A DNA stretch of 16,996 bases from contig JASLXP010000232.1 of assembly GCA_030740295.1 (NCBI GenBank), positions 1 to 16,996 of the forward strand, written 5' to 3'. Positions 6,733-13,891 of the stretch are shown in pieces. The translations under genes were made by a program, and so were the position numbers. Numbering within the stretch: position 1 is the stretch's first letter; every line of letters starts with the position of its first letter. Below the pieces are notes generated by a model that had not been told where the DNA came from, did no database searches, and saw only the letters and a program-made list of their open reading frames with translations. Origin of the DNA: Planctomycetota bacterium (GTDB lineage: Bacteria > Planctomycetota > PUPC01 > JACPCR01).

Positions 6733-7911
6733 CTGATCCACTTGCTGCTTCGCCATACCCGCCGCCTGAAGTCCATTGAGCAGCCCATCGCGATCTGCTG
6801 TGGCCTTTAGACCCTCCATCGGCTGAACCTGGCCGGTCTTGACCAGGTTGACCAGAACCGGAGTGATTTTGGCACTGTAACCAAGCTTGTCGATAGCCTT
6901 CATATATGCCTCCAATGGGTCGACCAGGCGCCGTTCTACATAACTGACCAGAAGGTCGCTCAGTGGCATGTTGCCCTGTTTCTTCCCGGTCTCCATCGAT
7001 GAGGGAATGTTGTAGGTCTTTCCTTCACGAATCAGGTTCGCCACAGCGGCGCTGACTATCAGAATTTCCATCGCAGCAATGCGTCCTCCGCCCCGCTTCT
7101 TGAGAAGTGTCTGAGCGACCACTGCCTTCAAACTGGTCGATAGCATCGTACGGATCTGGTCCTGCTGGTCGGCCGGAAACTGGTCGATAATTCGGTCGAC
7201 CGTAGTTGCCGCCGTGGTGGTGTGCAGTGTGCCGAATACGAGGTGGCCTGTTTCCGCGGTTTCAATCGCGATGCTCACCGTCTCCAGGTCACGCATTTCT
7301 CCAATCAGAACGATGTCGGGATCTTCGCGCAGAGCCGCCCTGAGTGCTGCATTGAACCCCTGAGTGTGAACGTGAACTTCACGCTGATTGACCAGACATT
7401 CCTTGTTCTGGTGAACGAATTCGATTGGATCCTCGATTGTGATGATGTGATCTTTGCGGGTCGTGTTGCACTCATCAACCAACGAGGCGAGAGTGGTTGA
7501 TTTCCCGCTTCCAGTGGGGCCCGTGACGACGACCAGCCCTTTCGGCAGTTGAGAAAGCTCTCGCACCTTTTCCGGCACACCGAGTGTCTCGCAACTGAGA
7601 ATCTCAGATGGAATGGTTCGCATGACCAGCCCCGGGCCTTTGCGATCCACAAAAATGTTGACTCGAAAGCGTGCCAGCCCTTCGATTGAGTAAGCGAAAT
7701 CGGTGTCACTTGTCTTTTCGTATTGCTGACGGTTGTGCTCGGGCATGATTTCATAAATCAAGCCCTTCACCTGCTCGGCATTCAACGATGGCAGATTCAT
7801 CTTCAGCAGATCGCCATCCACGCGGATGTATGGTGGCGCATCCGAGCTGAGGTGAAGATCAGAGCCCTTCTGCTGCACCATGAACTGAAGAATCTTGTCT
7901 ATTTGTGCCAT
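6688..7911 (-). CDS. pilT: PilT-family twitching-motility ATPase
   Basis: 407 residues, hexameric cytoplasmic ATPase that drives type IV pilus retraction. The N-terminal PAS-like domain (GSDLHLSSDAPPYIRVDGDL, 16-35) is followed by Walker A GPTGSGKST (131-139), an Asp box around ITIEDPIEF (157-165), Walker B DIVLIGEMRD (199-208), and the His box HLVFGTLHTTTAATTVDRII (223-242). The region ANLIREGKTYNIPSSMETG (291-309) is typical of PilT rather than PilB. PilT is usually about 345-370 residues; the extra length is a ~65-residue C-terminal tail (after residue 340) with no recognised motif. The gene lies 98 bases after the sugar kinase gene on the same strand, and its last 45 bases overlap the end of the convergent glycosyltransferase gene. 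No pilB, pilC or pilM-Q is in the window, so it is an isolated pil gene here, though a pseudopilin lies 3 kb away. Confidence 0.93.
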   Translation of the reverse strand: MAQIDKILQFMVQQKGSDLHLSSDAPPYIRVDGDLLKMNLPSLNAEQVKGLIYEIMPEHNRQQYEKTSDTDFAYSIEGLARFRVNIFVDRKGPGLVMRTIPSEILSCETLGVPEKVRELSQLPKGLVVVTGPTGSGKSTTLASLVDECNTTRKDHIITIEDPIEFVHQNKECLVNQREVHVHTQGFNAALRAALREDPDIVLIGEMRDLETVSIAIETAETGHLVFGTLHTTTAATTVDRIIDQFPADQQDQIRTMLSTSLKAVVAQTLLKKRGGGRIAAMEILIVSAAVANLIREGKTYNIPSSMETGKKQGNMPLSDLLVSYVERRLVDPLEAYMKAIDKLGYSAKITPVLVNLVKTGQVQPMEGLKATADRDGLLNGLQAAGMAKQQVDQLRAVAAQIAGEAEG

Positions 7912-8003
7912 ATGTTTATTTGCCCGTCACAAATCTGGTATCGCTTATGTCGTCGACCGGAGAAGAGGCAACTGCAAGAAAACATTGATATCGCGCTGCC
8001 GAG

Positions 8004-8023
8004 CGAAACTCAATCGAGTTTCG
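8004..8023 (-). other. Perfect 8-bp stem-loop spanning the sugar-kinase stop codon
   Basis: CGAAACTC and GAGTTTCG form a perfect inverted repeat around a 4-base loop, and the TGA stop of the GHMP kinase gene falls in the loop and first stem pair. No T-run follows on the minus strand, so it is not a standard intrinsic terminator; it could stabilise the 3' end of the message or slow ribosomes between the kinase and pilT genes. Confidence 0.4.
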
Positions 8024-9044
8024 AATCGTCAGACATCGCAGGCCATGCGACGACCCCATCATGATCGAAAGAAACATCCATGATCATCCCACCTGCTGCT
8101 TTGAATTCTTCCATCATGTCGCGCCGTCCTGCCCCTGGATGATAGACGACGATACACCCGCCCCCGCCGGCACCACAGGTCTTCGCACTGGGTGCGCCGC
8201 ACTTTTTGACGATATCGTAAAACTCCTCAAGCCGGGCCGAATTGCATGAATCGTGAAGGTCCCGATGGTAACGCCAATTCTCATTCATCAGCTCTGCAAA
8301 TCCATCAAGGTCTGAGCCTTCGAGTGCATCTCGCACCTCGCCTCCGATGCGTTTCAGCTCATGCATGGCCCGGCGGCATGGCGAATCGGGATCGGCATAC
8401 GCGGCCCTGATATCTGTATGAATGCTCCCGGAAAGATGTGCCGCGCCGGTGTGGCAGAGGACCAGATTCTTCTCCAGTTCCCACACCAGTCTGTCAGGTA
8501 TCGAAAGGCGGCGTCCCCCAGCCTCGAGGCCATCAAACTCAATCACATTGAAACCACCAATCGCCGCCGCATATTGATCCTGGCTGCCGCCCGGCCAACC
8601 GAGAATCTCACGCTCGACTTTCACAGACAATCGGAAGATCTGTAACTGACTCATCTCGAGACCCATCGCCTCCGCCACTACTGCCGCAGTCGCCGCTCCA
8701 ACTGCGGCAGAGGAGCTCAGCCCGCAACCAGGTGGCAAATCCGCATCCAGGATCAGCTCGAATCCAAAGTCTGGATTCAATTCCTTGACAATCAGTTTTA
8801 CCAGGTCGAGCCGGCCATCCTCTTCGATTGCATCGACAGAAGGCAGAACGACATCCTCCACCATTTCATGGGAGACGATTCGTATTCCGGTATTAGCCGT
8901 ATCAGCGCGCAGCTCTGCGTGCACATACCTGCGGATTGCCGCATTCACCACGAGCCCACCAAAATCTGATGAGAATGGAGGCGCATCCGATCCGCCACCG
9001 CCGAAATCAATCCGGGCAGGAGCCCGAGAGTAATAGAGGGACAT
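8010..9044 (-). CDS. GHMP sugar kinase, HddA (D-glycero-D-manno-heptose 7-phosphate kinase) type
   Basis: 344 residues with all three GHMP motifs: N-terminal substrate motif RAPARIDFGGGGSDAPPF (7-24), the phosphate-binding loop PPGCGLSSSAAVG (104-116), and the C-terminal KTCGAGGGGC (288-297). GGSQDQYAAAIGGFN (152-166) holds the likely catalytic Asp156 seen in the heptose-7-phosphate/fucokinase subgroup. The expected reaction is ATP-dependent phosphorylation of a sugar, in HddA giving a heptose 1,7-bisphosphate for GDP-heptose used in surface glycans; a fucokinase-like role is possible. The usual partners GmhA, GmhB and HddC are absent from the window. The start ATG 9044 fits the family N-terminus (SRAPAR about six residues in), although the nearest GAGG is about 13 bases ahead, which is long. 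A promoter candidate lies at 9084-9113. Together with the GT39-like enzyme it suggests envelope glycan synthesis. The family is sure; the substrate is not. Confidence 0.82.
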   Translation of the reverse strand: MSLYYSRAPARIDFGGGGSDAPPFSSDFGGLVVNAAIRRYVHAELRADTANTGIRIVSHEMVEDVVLPSVDAIEEDGRLDLVKLIVKELNPDFGFELILDADLPPGCGLSSSAAVGAATAAVVAEAMGLEMSQLQIFRLSVKVEREILGWPGGSQDQYAAAIGGFNVIEFDGLEAGGRRLSIPDRLVWELEKNLVLCHTGAAHLSGSIHTDIRAAYADPDSPCRRAMHELKRIGGEVRDALEGSDLDGFAELMNENWRYHRDLHDSCNSARLEEFYDIVKKCGAPSAKTCGAGGGGCIVVYHPGAGRRDMMEEFKAAGGMIMDVSFDHDGVVAWPAMSDDSKLD

Positions 9045-9083
9045 GCTGTTTTTAGTACCTCAATGCCCGGAATGGTGCGAGGG

Positions 9084-9113
9084 ATTTTATTTGACCCAAC
9101 TCCAGAACAACAA
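9084..9113 (-). promoter_or_regulatory. Sigma70-type promoter candidate for the sugar kinase gene
   Basis: On the minus strand TTGTTG (9113-9108) and TAAAAT (9089-9084) are 18 bases apart; the -10 matches at 5 of 6 positions, the -35 at 3. The predicted leader is about 33 bases. The rest of the 175-base gap 9045-9219 shows no gene I can support. Confidence 0.33.
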
Positions 9114-9219
9114 CTGGATTGATGTGCCGCCCAGGCTGCAAGGCTACAGGATCGCGGTCACCTGCTTCAGCCGTTTCTGCCTCGGGGCCGATGAAACGCG
9201 TCACTGCGGACCAAGCCGG

Positions 9220-9714
9220 TCACTTATTTCTTATGATCACGACGGAGGTGCCGCACGGCCCTGAGTCCACGCCGTAATATCTGTAAGGCGCGATGCCGGG
9301 AAGATATTTGATCTGGGGACTGACGATGATCCGCCCGCCAGGGCCTCCAAGGTGGTAGATCTTCGGCACGACATAACGAGTGCCATAACAGTGGCTCAGC
9401 CCTCGGAATGAGTTGTTTAGGCCCCGGTACTGGGTGTAAGCAGGAGCGGTAGCCGGTACCCTGGCAAGCGAAGCTTTGTATTTGGCCAGTGCTCTCGCCA
9501 CCGCCTTGTCGAGTTCGGCCTGCCTGTCCTCGCCACGGAGAATCAATCTCGGGCTCGAGGTCTTTACATGATTATAGGTTGCGGTAGAAACGGCCCGATT
9601 CTTGGCGTTCATCCTGCGCAAGGCTTCAGTTCCTTCTCGACTGAACTGAGCATCCACGCCACTCACGAAAAAGGTGAGGAGTCCAGCAAGTGAAAGGGCG
9701 ATATTACTTTTCAT
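9220..9714 (-). CDS. Small secreted protein of unknown function
   Basis: 164 residues. A Sec signal peptide (about 1-22, hydrophobic core ALSLAGLLTFFVSG, cleavage after VDA) predicts export to the periplasm or beyond. The mature part starts with a basic, alanine-rich helical region to about residue 88 (EALRRMNAKNRAV, ELDKAVARALAKYKASLARV). A Gly/Tyr-rich C-terminal half follows that is probably beta-structured, with two cysteines (Cys109, Cys154) that could form one disulfide. No catalytic motif or known domain is recognised. The start ATG 9714 has a clear GGAG site 6 bases ahead, which supports a real gene. It is monocistronic by spacing: 150 bases after the URO-D-like gene and 175 bases before the sugar kinase gene. 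No function is claimed. Confidence 0.68.
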   Translation of the reverse strand: MKSNIALSLAGLLTFFVSGVDAQFSREGTEALRRMNAKNRAVSTATYNHVKTSSPRLILRGEDRQAELDKAVARALAKYKASLARVPATAPAYTQYRGLNNSFRGLSHCYGTRYVVPKIYHLGGPGGRIIVSPQIKYLPGIAPYRYYGVDSGPCGTSVVIIRNK

Positions 9715-9832
9715 ATTGATCTCCAGTATCGAACATTACTGTCACCTGTAACCTTCCATCATAATCAGGCCCAGCACAAATTGCTTGTGTCGAAATGAGC
9801 ATTCCGACGGGGCCAGACAAAGACAAGGCAAT

Positions 9833-9852
9833 CAGCGCTACAGGGCGCGCTG
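9833..9852 (-). terminator. Possible stem-loop terminator after the first URO-D-like gene
   Basis: CAGCGC and GCGCTG form a perfect 6-bp GC-rich stem with an 8-base loop, 12 bases past the stop codon at 9865. What follows on the minus strand is only moderately T-rich (ATTGCCTTGTCTTTG), so this is a weak terminator candidate. Confidence 0.3.
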
Positions 9853-9864
9853 CGATGAACAGCC

Positions 9865-11031
9865 TCACCGCAGAATGGCTCGGTATTCATCCATCATGGC
9901 CGAGATGTTCTCTTTCCAGGGCCAATGACGCCGAACGGACGGAACGGCCATGAGCAGGAAGCCTGTCTGACCGAAGATGTCGAACGCTGTGCGAACGGCC
10001 GCCCGAGCGTCTTCCGGCGAGCCGAGGCCGATGTGCATCGGAGCGCTGAGCCCGGTCCAGAATGATTTTCTTTCGCCAAGTGCACTGACGATCTCTCTAA
10101 GGTCCTGGTCATCCAGGACGGGCTCCGTTTTCTGGAGGCAGTCGAAATCCAGTTCCTTCAGCCCCGGAAGCATGGGCATGGTACCGGTGCACATCAGGTA
10201 CACAGAGCGTGCCCCGGCCTGATGGACGATGTCCGCCTCTCGCTGAATGAAGGGCGCGGCAAGCTCCGTAAACTGCTTCGGCGACCAGAAATCGGCTGAC
10301 TCGTACCACCCTCTGCGAATGACGAAATCGGCGCCAGCTTCCAGGCACAATTCGACCCTCCTGTCACTGAAATCGTTGAGGTATTCCAGGAAGGCCAGCG
10401 TTTCCTCCGGGTAGTCCATGGCGAGGAGGACCGCTTCTTCAGCTCTTGCGGCCCAGATGAGGTAATCGAGCGCGGTACCGCCGCCGCACCCAACGGCGAC
10501 CCCCTCCCGGTCGGCGAGCTGCTTCAAGGACTTGCATTCAGCGCGCCACTCCCCGTACGCTCGGTCTGCATGGAGTTGATATGGATCCATGTCGATAAAA
10601 GTAAGCAGGTCCTCGCCGCTGGCCAGTAGCGGCTTCACATAGCGGGGCGTATTGAAGTCGTGGAAAAAGTGAACGGTGTCAAAGGGGTAGTCATCGGTCT
10701 TCCGCACTTTAGAGGTGAGCGTGCCTTTAGGCGATGTCCATTCGCTGCACAGGATCGGGTAGCGCTCGTCAGGGGAACTCTCCTCCCAGACGCGCTGCTC
10801 AATGGCGGAGTCTGTTTTCGCCGCGCCATCTCCCTCCCAGGGAGATGGCAGATAAAGGCACGAGTCAAATCCCCATTCCCGATCCCAGGCGATTCGTTCA
10901 CGGGGGCTTTCCCAACTGAACATCTGTTCTTCAGGTTCAGCCGTCCAGAAATCCATGACAACAGGAACACGATCCACTTCCTCGCGACACATCGCTGCCA
11001 GAATTCGCTCTTTGGATGTCATCTCGCTCAT
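9865..11031 (-). CDS. URO-D superfamily protein, not HemE (methyltransferase-like)
   Basis: 388 residues starting MSEMTSKERILAAMCREEVDR, the N-terminal signature of URO-D-like (MtaA/CmuA-related) TIM-barrel proteins. The C-terminal part, GLSAPMHIG (327-335) then FLLMAVPSVRRHWPWKENISA, belongs to a subgroup often seen in PVC-type genomes. The metal-site strand, H-x-C-G in corrinoid methyltransferases such as MtaA, reads YLMCTG here: Cys281 is kept but the His is a Leu. It also lacks the Arg/Asp pattern expected of true uroporphyrinogen decarboxylase. Methyl transfer or a lyase-type reaction in sugar or aromatic breakdown is possible; no substrate can be assigned. Start ATG 11031 or ATG 11022 (MTSKER) are both workable; AGGA lies about 10 bases before the first. 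It is divergent from the secreted glycoside-hydrolase-like gene across a 241-base gap, hinting at co-regulation. Confidence 0.75.
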   Translation of the reverse strand: MSEMTSKERILAAMCREEVDRVPVVMDFWTAEPEEQMFSWESPRERIAWDREWGFDSCLYLPSPWEGDGAAKTDSAIEQRVWEESSPDERYPILCSEWTSPKGTLTSKVRKTDDYPFDTVHFFHDFNTPRYVKPLLASGEDLLTFIDMDPYQLHADRAYGEWRAECKSLKQLADREGVAVGCGGGTALDYLIWAARAEEAVLLAMDYPEETLAFLEYLNDFSDRRVELCLEAGADFVIRRGWYESADFWSPKQFTELAAPFIQREADIVHQAGARSVYLMCTGTMPMLPGLKELDFDCLQKTEPVLDDQDLREIVSALGERKSFWTGLSAPMHIGLGSPEDARAAVRTAFDIFGQTGFLLMAVPSVRRHWPWKENISAMMDEYRAILR

Positions 11032-11272
11032 CGTATATGAGTCCTGTTGGTAACAACTACAACGTGAGTCCTGTGCCTGTCAGAGGTCCGCTCCTGCACC
11101 AGCCATGGGTGGCAGACACTGGGACTCAATGTTGCTCAAAAGAGCCCTTCGACACAAACTGGTGCCTTTCTGTTTTCACTTTTTTCTGCGACCATCGTGG
11201 CGGTGGACCAATGTTAAGCTTGACGCCTGCCATCCTGAAACTCCAAAAGATTAATCTGCGGAACGACATCAG
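11032..11272. promoter_or_regulatory. Divergent intergenic region with repeated TGAGTC elements
   Basis: This 241-base gap separates two divergent genes and must hold control sites for both. The 10-mer TGAGTCCTGT occurs at 11038-11047 and again at 11065-11074, 27 bases apart start to start. The core also appears inverted (GACTCA) at 11123-11128. The first copy overlaps the ribosome site of the minus-strand gene. TTGACG at 11220 is a possible -35 for the plus-strand gene, but no -10 lies at 16-18 bases. No small gene is supported here. Confidence 0.3.
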
Positions 11273-13846
11273 ATGCCTGTAACACATCGCCGCGCGGCCA
11301 TCGCCATCGCGCTTGCCACTTTAGCCTCAACGGCCCGGGCAGAATCCCGCGCCACACTGGCTGGCCGCGATTATCCACGGGCATTCTTCTTTCGAGCGGC
11401 CGAGGGCGGCGGGCCGGCTATTCAACGGGGTCGATTTACCTATGAGCAGTGGCACAGGACCTTCTCCCGGCTCAGCGGCATCATGGGCAAGTCCCTTGAG
11501 GAAGAGGTGCCGGGACGTTCGGCCAACATCCCAATCTTCACTCGCTTCAAAAAGCAGCACCCCGATAAAGTCGTGCTGCTCCACTACAACGGCAATTCTC
11601 GTGACCCGCGCGACGGCATCGGCGGCTTCTTCGCGGGTCATTGGGTCTATTACGTCGGGTGCAAGATCACGAAGGACCTCCCGGCGCAAACAGGCGAGTG
11701 CGAGGTACATGTTGAGGACCCTTCTCGATTTCGCGTGAAGATGGGTCGCTACATCGACAAGAACGTCGACATCGGCATCTGTATGCTCGATGAGAACGGC
11801 AAGCCCAACTGGCACGTCGCGGAGCAGGTGCAACTACTGTCAAAGGACAACAAGGGCAAAGTTCTCAAGATCAGGCGCGGGGCCTTCGGCACCAAGCCAC
11901 TGCAGTTCCCTGCGGGCAGAGCATACATTGCGCCGCATGCGACTGAAGGACCCTGGGGTAAACGATCGAACCTGCTCTGGTTCTACAACTACTCCACTCG
12001 CTGTCCTCGTGACGCTGAGGGCCGCAACTGCGTGGATGTGCTCGTGGATGATTTTGGTGATCGTTTCCTGCCGGGCGGCGCGCTGGCAGCATTCGACGGC
12101 GTCGAGTTCGACGTTCTGCACTGGGAACACGGCGGCCCACGCAGCGGCAACCGCGGTCTCGACATGGACGCAGACGGAGAGGCCGACGCGGGACACTTCG
12201 ATGGTGTGAACACATACAGTGTCGGGGTGTTCGAGTTCTGCCGACAGCTGCGACAAAAGCTCGGAGAGGATCGTGTGATCCAGGCCGACGGCGGCACCGT
12301 GCGTGGCCAACGCGCTTTCGGACAGCTTAACGGCATCGAGAGCGAAGGCTGGCCGTGGCTGGCCGACTGGGAGATAAGCGACTGGTCGGGCGGCATGAAC
12401 AGGCACAGGTTCTGGGCCGCGTTCGCACGTGAGCCCAGGTTCAGCTACATCAACCACAAGTACACCATGGCCGGCGATACGCCCGGCTCTCGCAAGCGGC
12501 CCGACGTACCGTTCTCCAGACACCGGCTCGTGCTCGCGGTCGCCCAATGCTTCGACGCCGCAGTGTGTTACAGCACTCCTCCGCGCCGAGAGGGCAAGAA
12601 TGAGCTGATTGGGGTGTGGGATGAGCTATGGCAGGGCACGGACGAGAAACTCGGCTGGCTCGGACAGCCCACGGGGCAAGCTGTTTGCCTGGCAAAGCAA
12701 CAGCCCGACCTGCTGCGTGGCCAGGGTAAGACTATGCCGCCGGCTTTTCTGTCGAAGTGGTCCGGCGACGGAGCCCTTTTCGAGCGCGACGACAACGGGC
12801 TGCGCGTGAGCTTCGGCGAGAGCGACCGGGAGGCGCGCAAGTTCCTGCTGGCCGGCGTGCCTGCAGTCGGCCGCGATCTGTTTGTGACCATGCGTATGCG
12901 AGCTGCTTCGCTCAAGGGATATCCCTCCGCTGTCCCTCGGCTCACGTGGGTCGGAATCGCTGCCGACCAGGGCATGCTCGTGCGATCCGAGCTGCCGGAG
13001 GAAAGGGGCGTCCGGATCCGCGGTAAAGAGGAGATGCCTGACGACAGGACAACCGGTGGAGGTGTGCGCTACTTCCAGAGGCGCATGATCGACGGAGAGG
13101 GCCATCCCGCGTACCTTTGCCATCCTCCCTATAAAAGTGGCGTGGGCTACACCTACTGGGAGCGAACGGTTACCGTTCCCGACCAGGGCAAGTTGGCCTT
13201 CTATACCGGCCTGTCCAAGAAAGCCGAAACGAGGAGCGACGGTGTAACGTTTCGTGTGCTGCTGAAGCCGGCCGACGGCGAAGTCGCGACCATCTTCGAC
13301 CGGCACATCAGGGAGTGGCGTTGGAGATCGCACAGTGTCTCGCTCTCACAGTGGGCTGGAAAGCGCGCGTCGCTGAAATTCATCACTGACTGTGGCCCGA
13401 AGAACAACAGCACCACCGATCACTCCTCCTGGGGTGACGTCCGCGTGCTGTCCGGCCGGCCCGGAGTCAAGACGACCGAGCCGAAACGCTACATGACGTT
13501 CGCCGGTGCGGAGTGGTTCGAATCCACGTTTTACTTCCGTGAGGTCCGGACACCTTCCGTCGATCTCGAGTTTTCTATCGAAGGCAGCGGTGACTTGTGG
13601 ATCGCTGACATGTCAGTGCACGCACACCCGGAGGCGATGTTTCGCCGCTTCGACAACGGCCTCGTGCTTGTGAACCCCGCACATCACGACTACACATTCG
13701 ATCTGGCAGAGATCGCCCCCGGCAAACGCTTCCGGCGCATCAAGGCGCATCCGATGCAGGACACTCAGGTGAACAACGGGCAGCCTGTCGGCGAGAAGGT
13801 GTCGGTCGGCGAGCGGGATGGTCTCTTCCTGGTTGCCGATGAATAA
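11273..13846 (+). CDS. Large secreted glycoside-hydrolase-like protein with beta-sandwich modules
   Basis: 857 residues. A signal peptide (about 1-23, AAIAIALATLASTARA|ES) predicts export. Residues ~30-480 look like a TIM-barrel hydrolase interrupted by a beta-rich insert (~140-225). Barrel strands carry VLLHYNG (101-107), DGVEFD (275-280), VIQADGG (335-341), NGIESEGWP (353-361) and INHKYTM (393-399); Asp280 and Glu356 or Glu358 are the best catalytic candidates. LDMDADGEAD (296-305) resembles a calcium loop. About 500-570 and 620-740 look like jelly-roll, galactose-binding-like modules (YTYWERTVTVPDQGKLAFYT; DCGPKNNSTTDHSSWGDV). The C-terminal strand cap (RRFDNGLVLVNPAHHDYTFD ... GLFLVADE) is common at the end of uncharacterised glycosidases of the GHL15/DUF4434 kind. 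No CAZy family can be given from sequence alone. Start ATG 11273 lies directly before the signal peptide, with a weak ribosome site. Its flanking URO-D-like and oxidoreductase genes suggest polysaccharide use. Confidence 0.62.
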   Translation: MPVTHRRAAIAIALATLASTARAESRATLAGRDYPRAFFFRAAEGGGPAIQRGRFTYEQWHRTFSRLSGIMGKSLEEEVPGRSANIPIFTRFKKQHPDKVVLLHYNGNSRDPRDGIGGFFAGHWVYYVGCKITKDLPAQTGECEVHVEDPSRFRVKMGRYIDKNVDIGICMLDENGKPNWHVAEQVQLLSKDNKGKVLKIRRGAFGTKPLQFPAGRAYIAPHATEGPWGKRSNLLWFYNYSTRCPRDAEGRNCVDVLVDDFGDRFLPGGALAAFDGVEFDVLHWEHGGPRSGNRGLDMDADGEADAGHFDGVNTYSVGVFEFCRQLRQKLGEDRVIQADGGTVRGQRAFGQLNGIESEGWPWLADWEISDWSGGMNRHRFWAAFAREPRFSYINHKYTMAGDTPGSRKRPDVPFSRHRLVLAVAQCFDAAVCYSTPPRREGKNELIGVWDELWQGTDEKLGWLGQPTGQAVCLAKQQPDLLRGQGKTMPPAFLSKWSGDGALFERDDNGLRVSFGESDREARKFLLAGVPAVGRDLFVTMRMRAASLKGYPSAVPRLTWVGIAADQGMLVRSELPEERGVRIRGKEEMPDDRTTGGGVRYFQRRMIDGEGHPAYLCHPPYKSGVGYTYWERTVTVPDQGKLAFYTGLSKKAETRSDGVTFRVLLKPADGEVATIFDRHIREWRWRSHSVSLSQWAGKRASLKFITDCGPKNNSTTDHSSWGDVRVLSGRPGVKTTEPKRYMTFAGAEWFESTFYFREVRTPSVDLEFSIEGSGDLWIADMSVHAHPEAMFRRFDNGLVLVNPAHHDYTFDLAEIAPGKRFRRIKAHPMQDTQVNNGQPVGEKVSVGERDGLFLVADE

Positions 13847-13891
13847 TTGTGCATCAGCATTGTTGCCGCTTCCCGATTCTTCCCGTTCGCA

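Noticed and set aside
9043..9264. 73-residue plus-strand open frame in the gap before the sugar kinase
   Set aside because: No ribosome site, no motif, runs into the 3' end of the small secreted protein gene and across the likely sugar-kinase promoter.
11840..13333. Two long minus-strand open frames (235 residues each) opposite the glycoside-hydrolase-like gene
   Set aside because: High-GC codon bias on the coding strand creates open antisense frames; no ribosome site or family features support them.
13847..13891. Bidirectional terminator between the convergent glycoside-hydrolase-like and URO-D-like genes
   Set aside because: No inverted repeat of useful length and no T-run on either strand.
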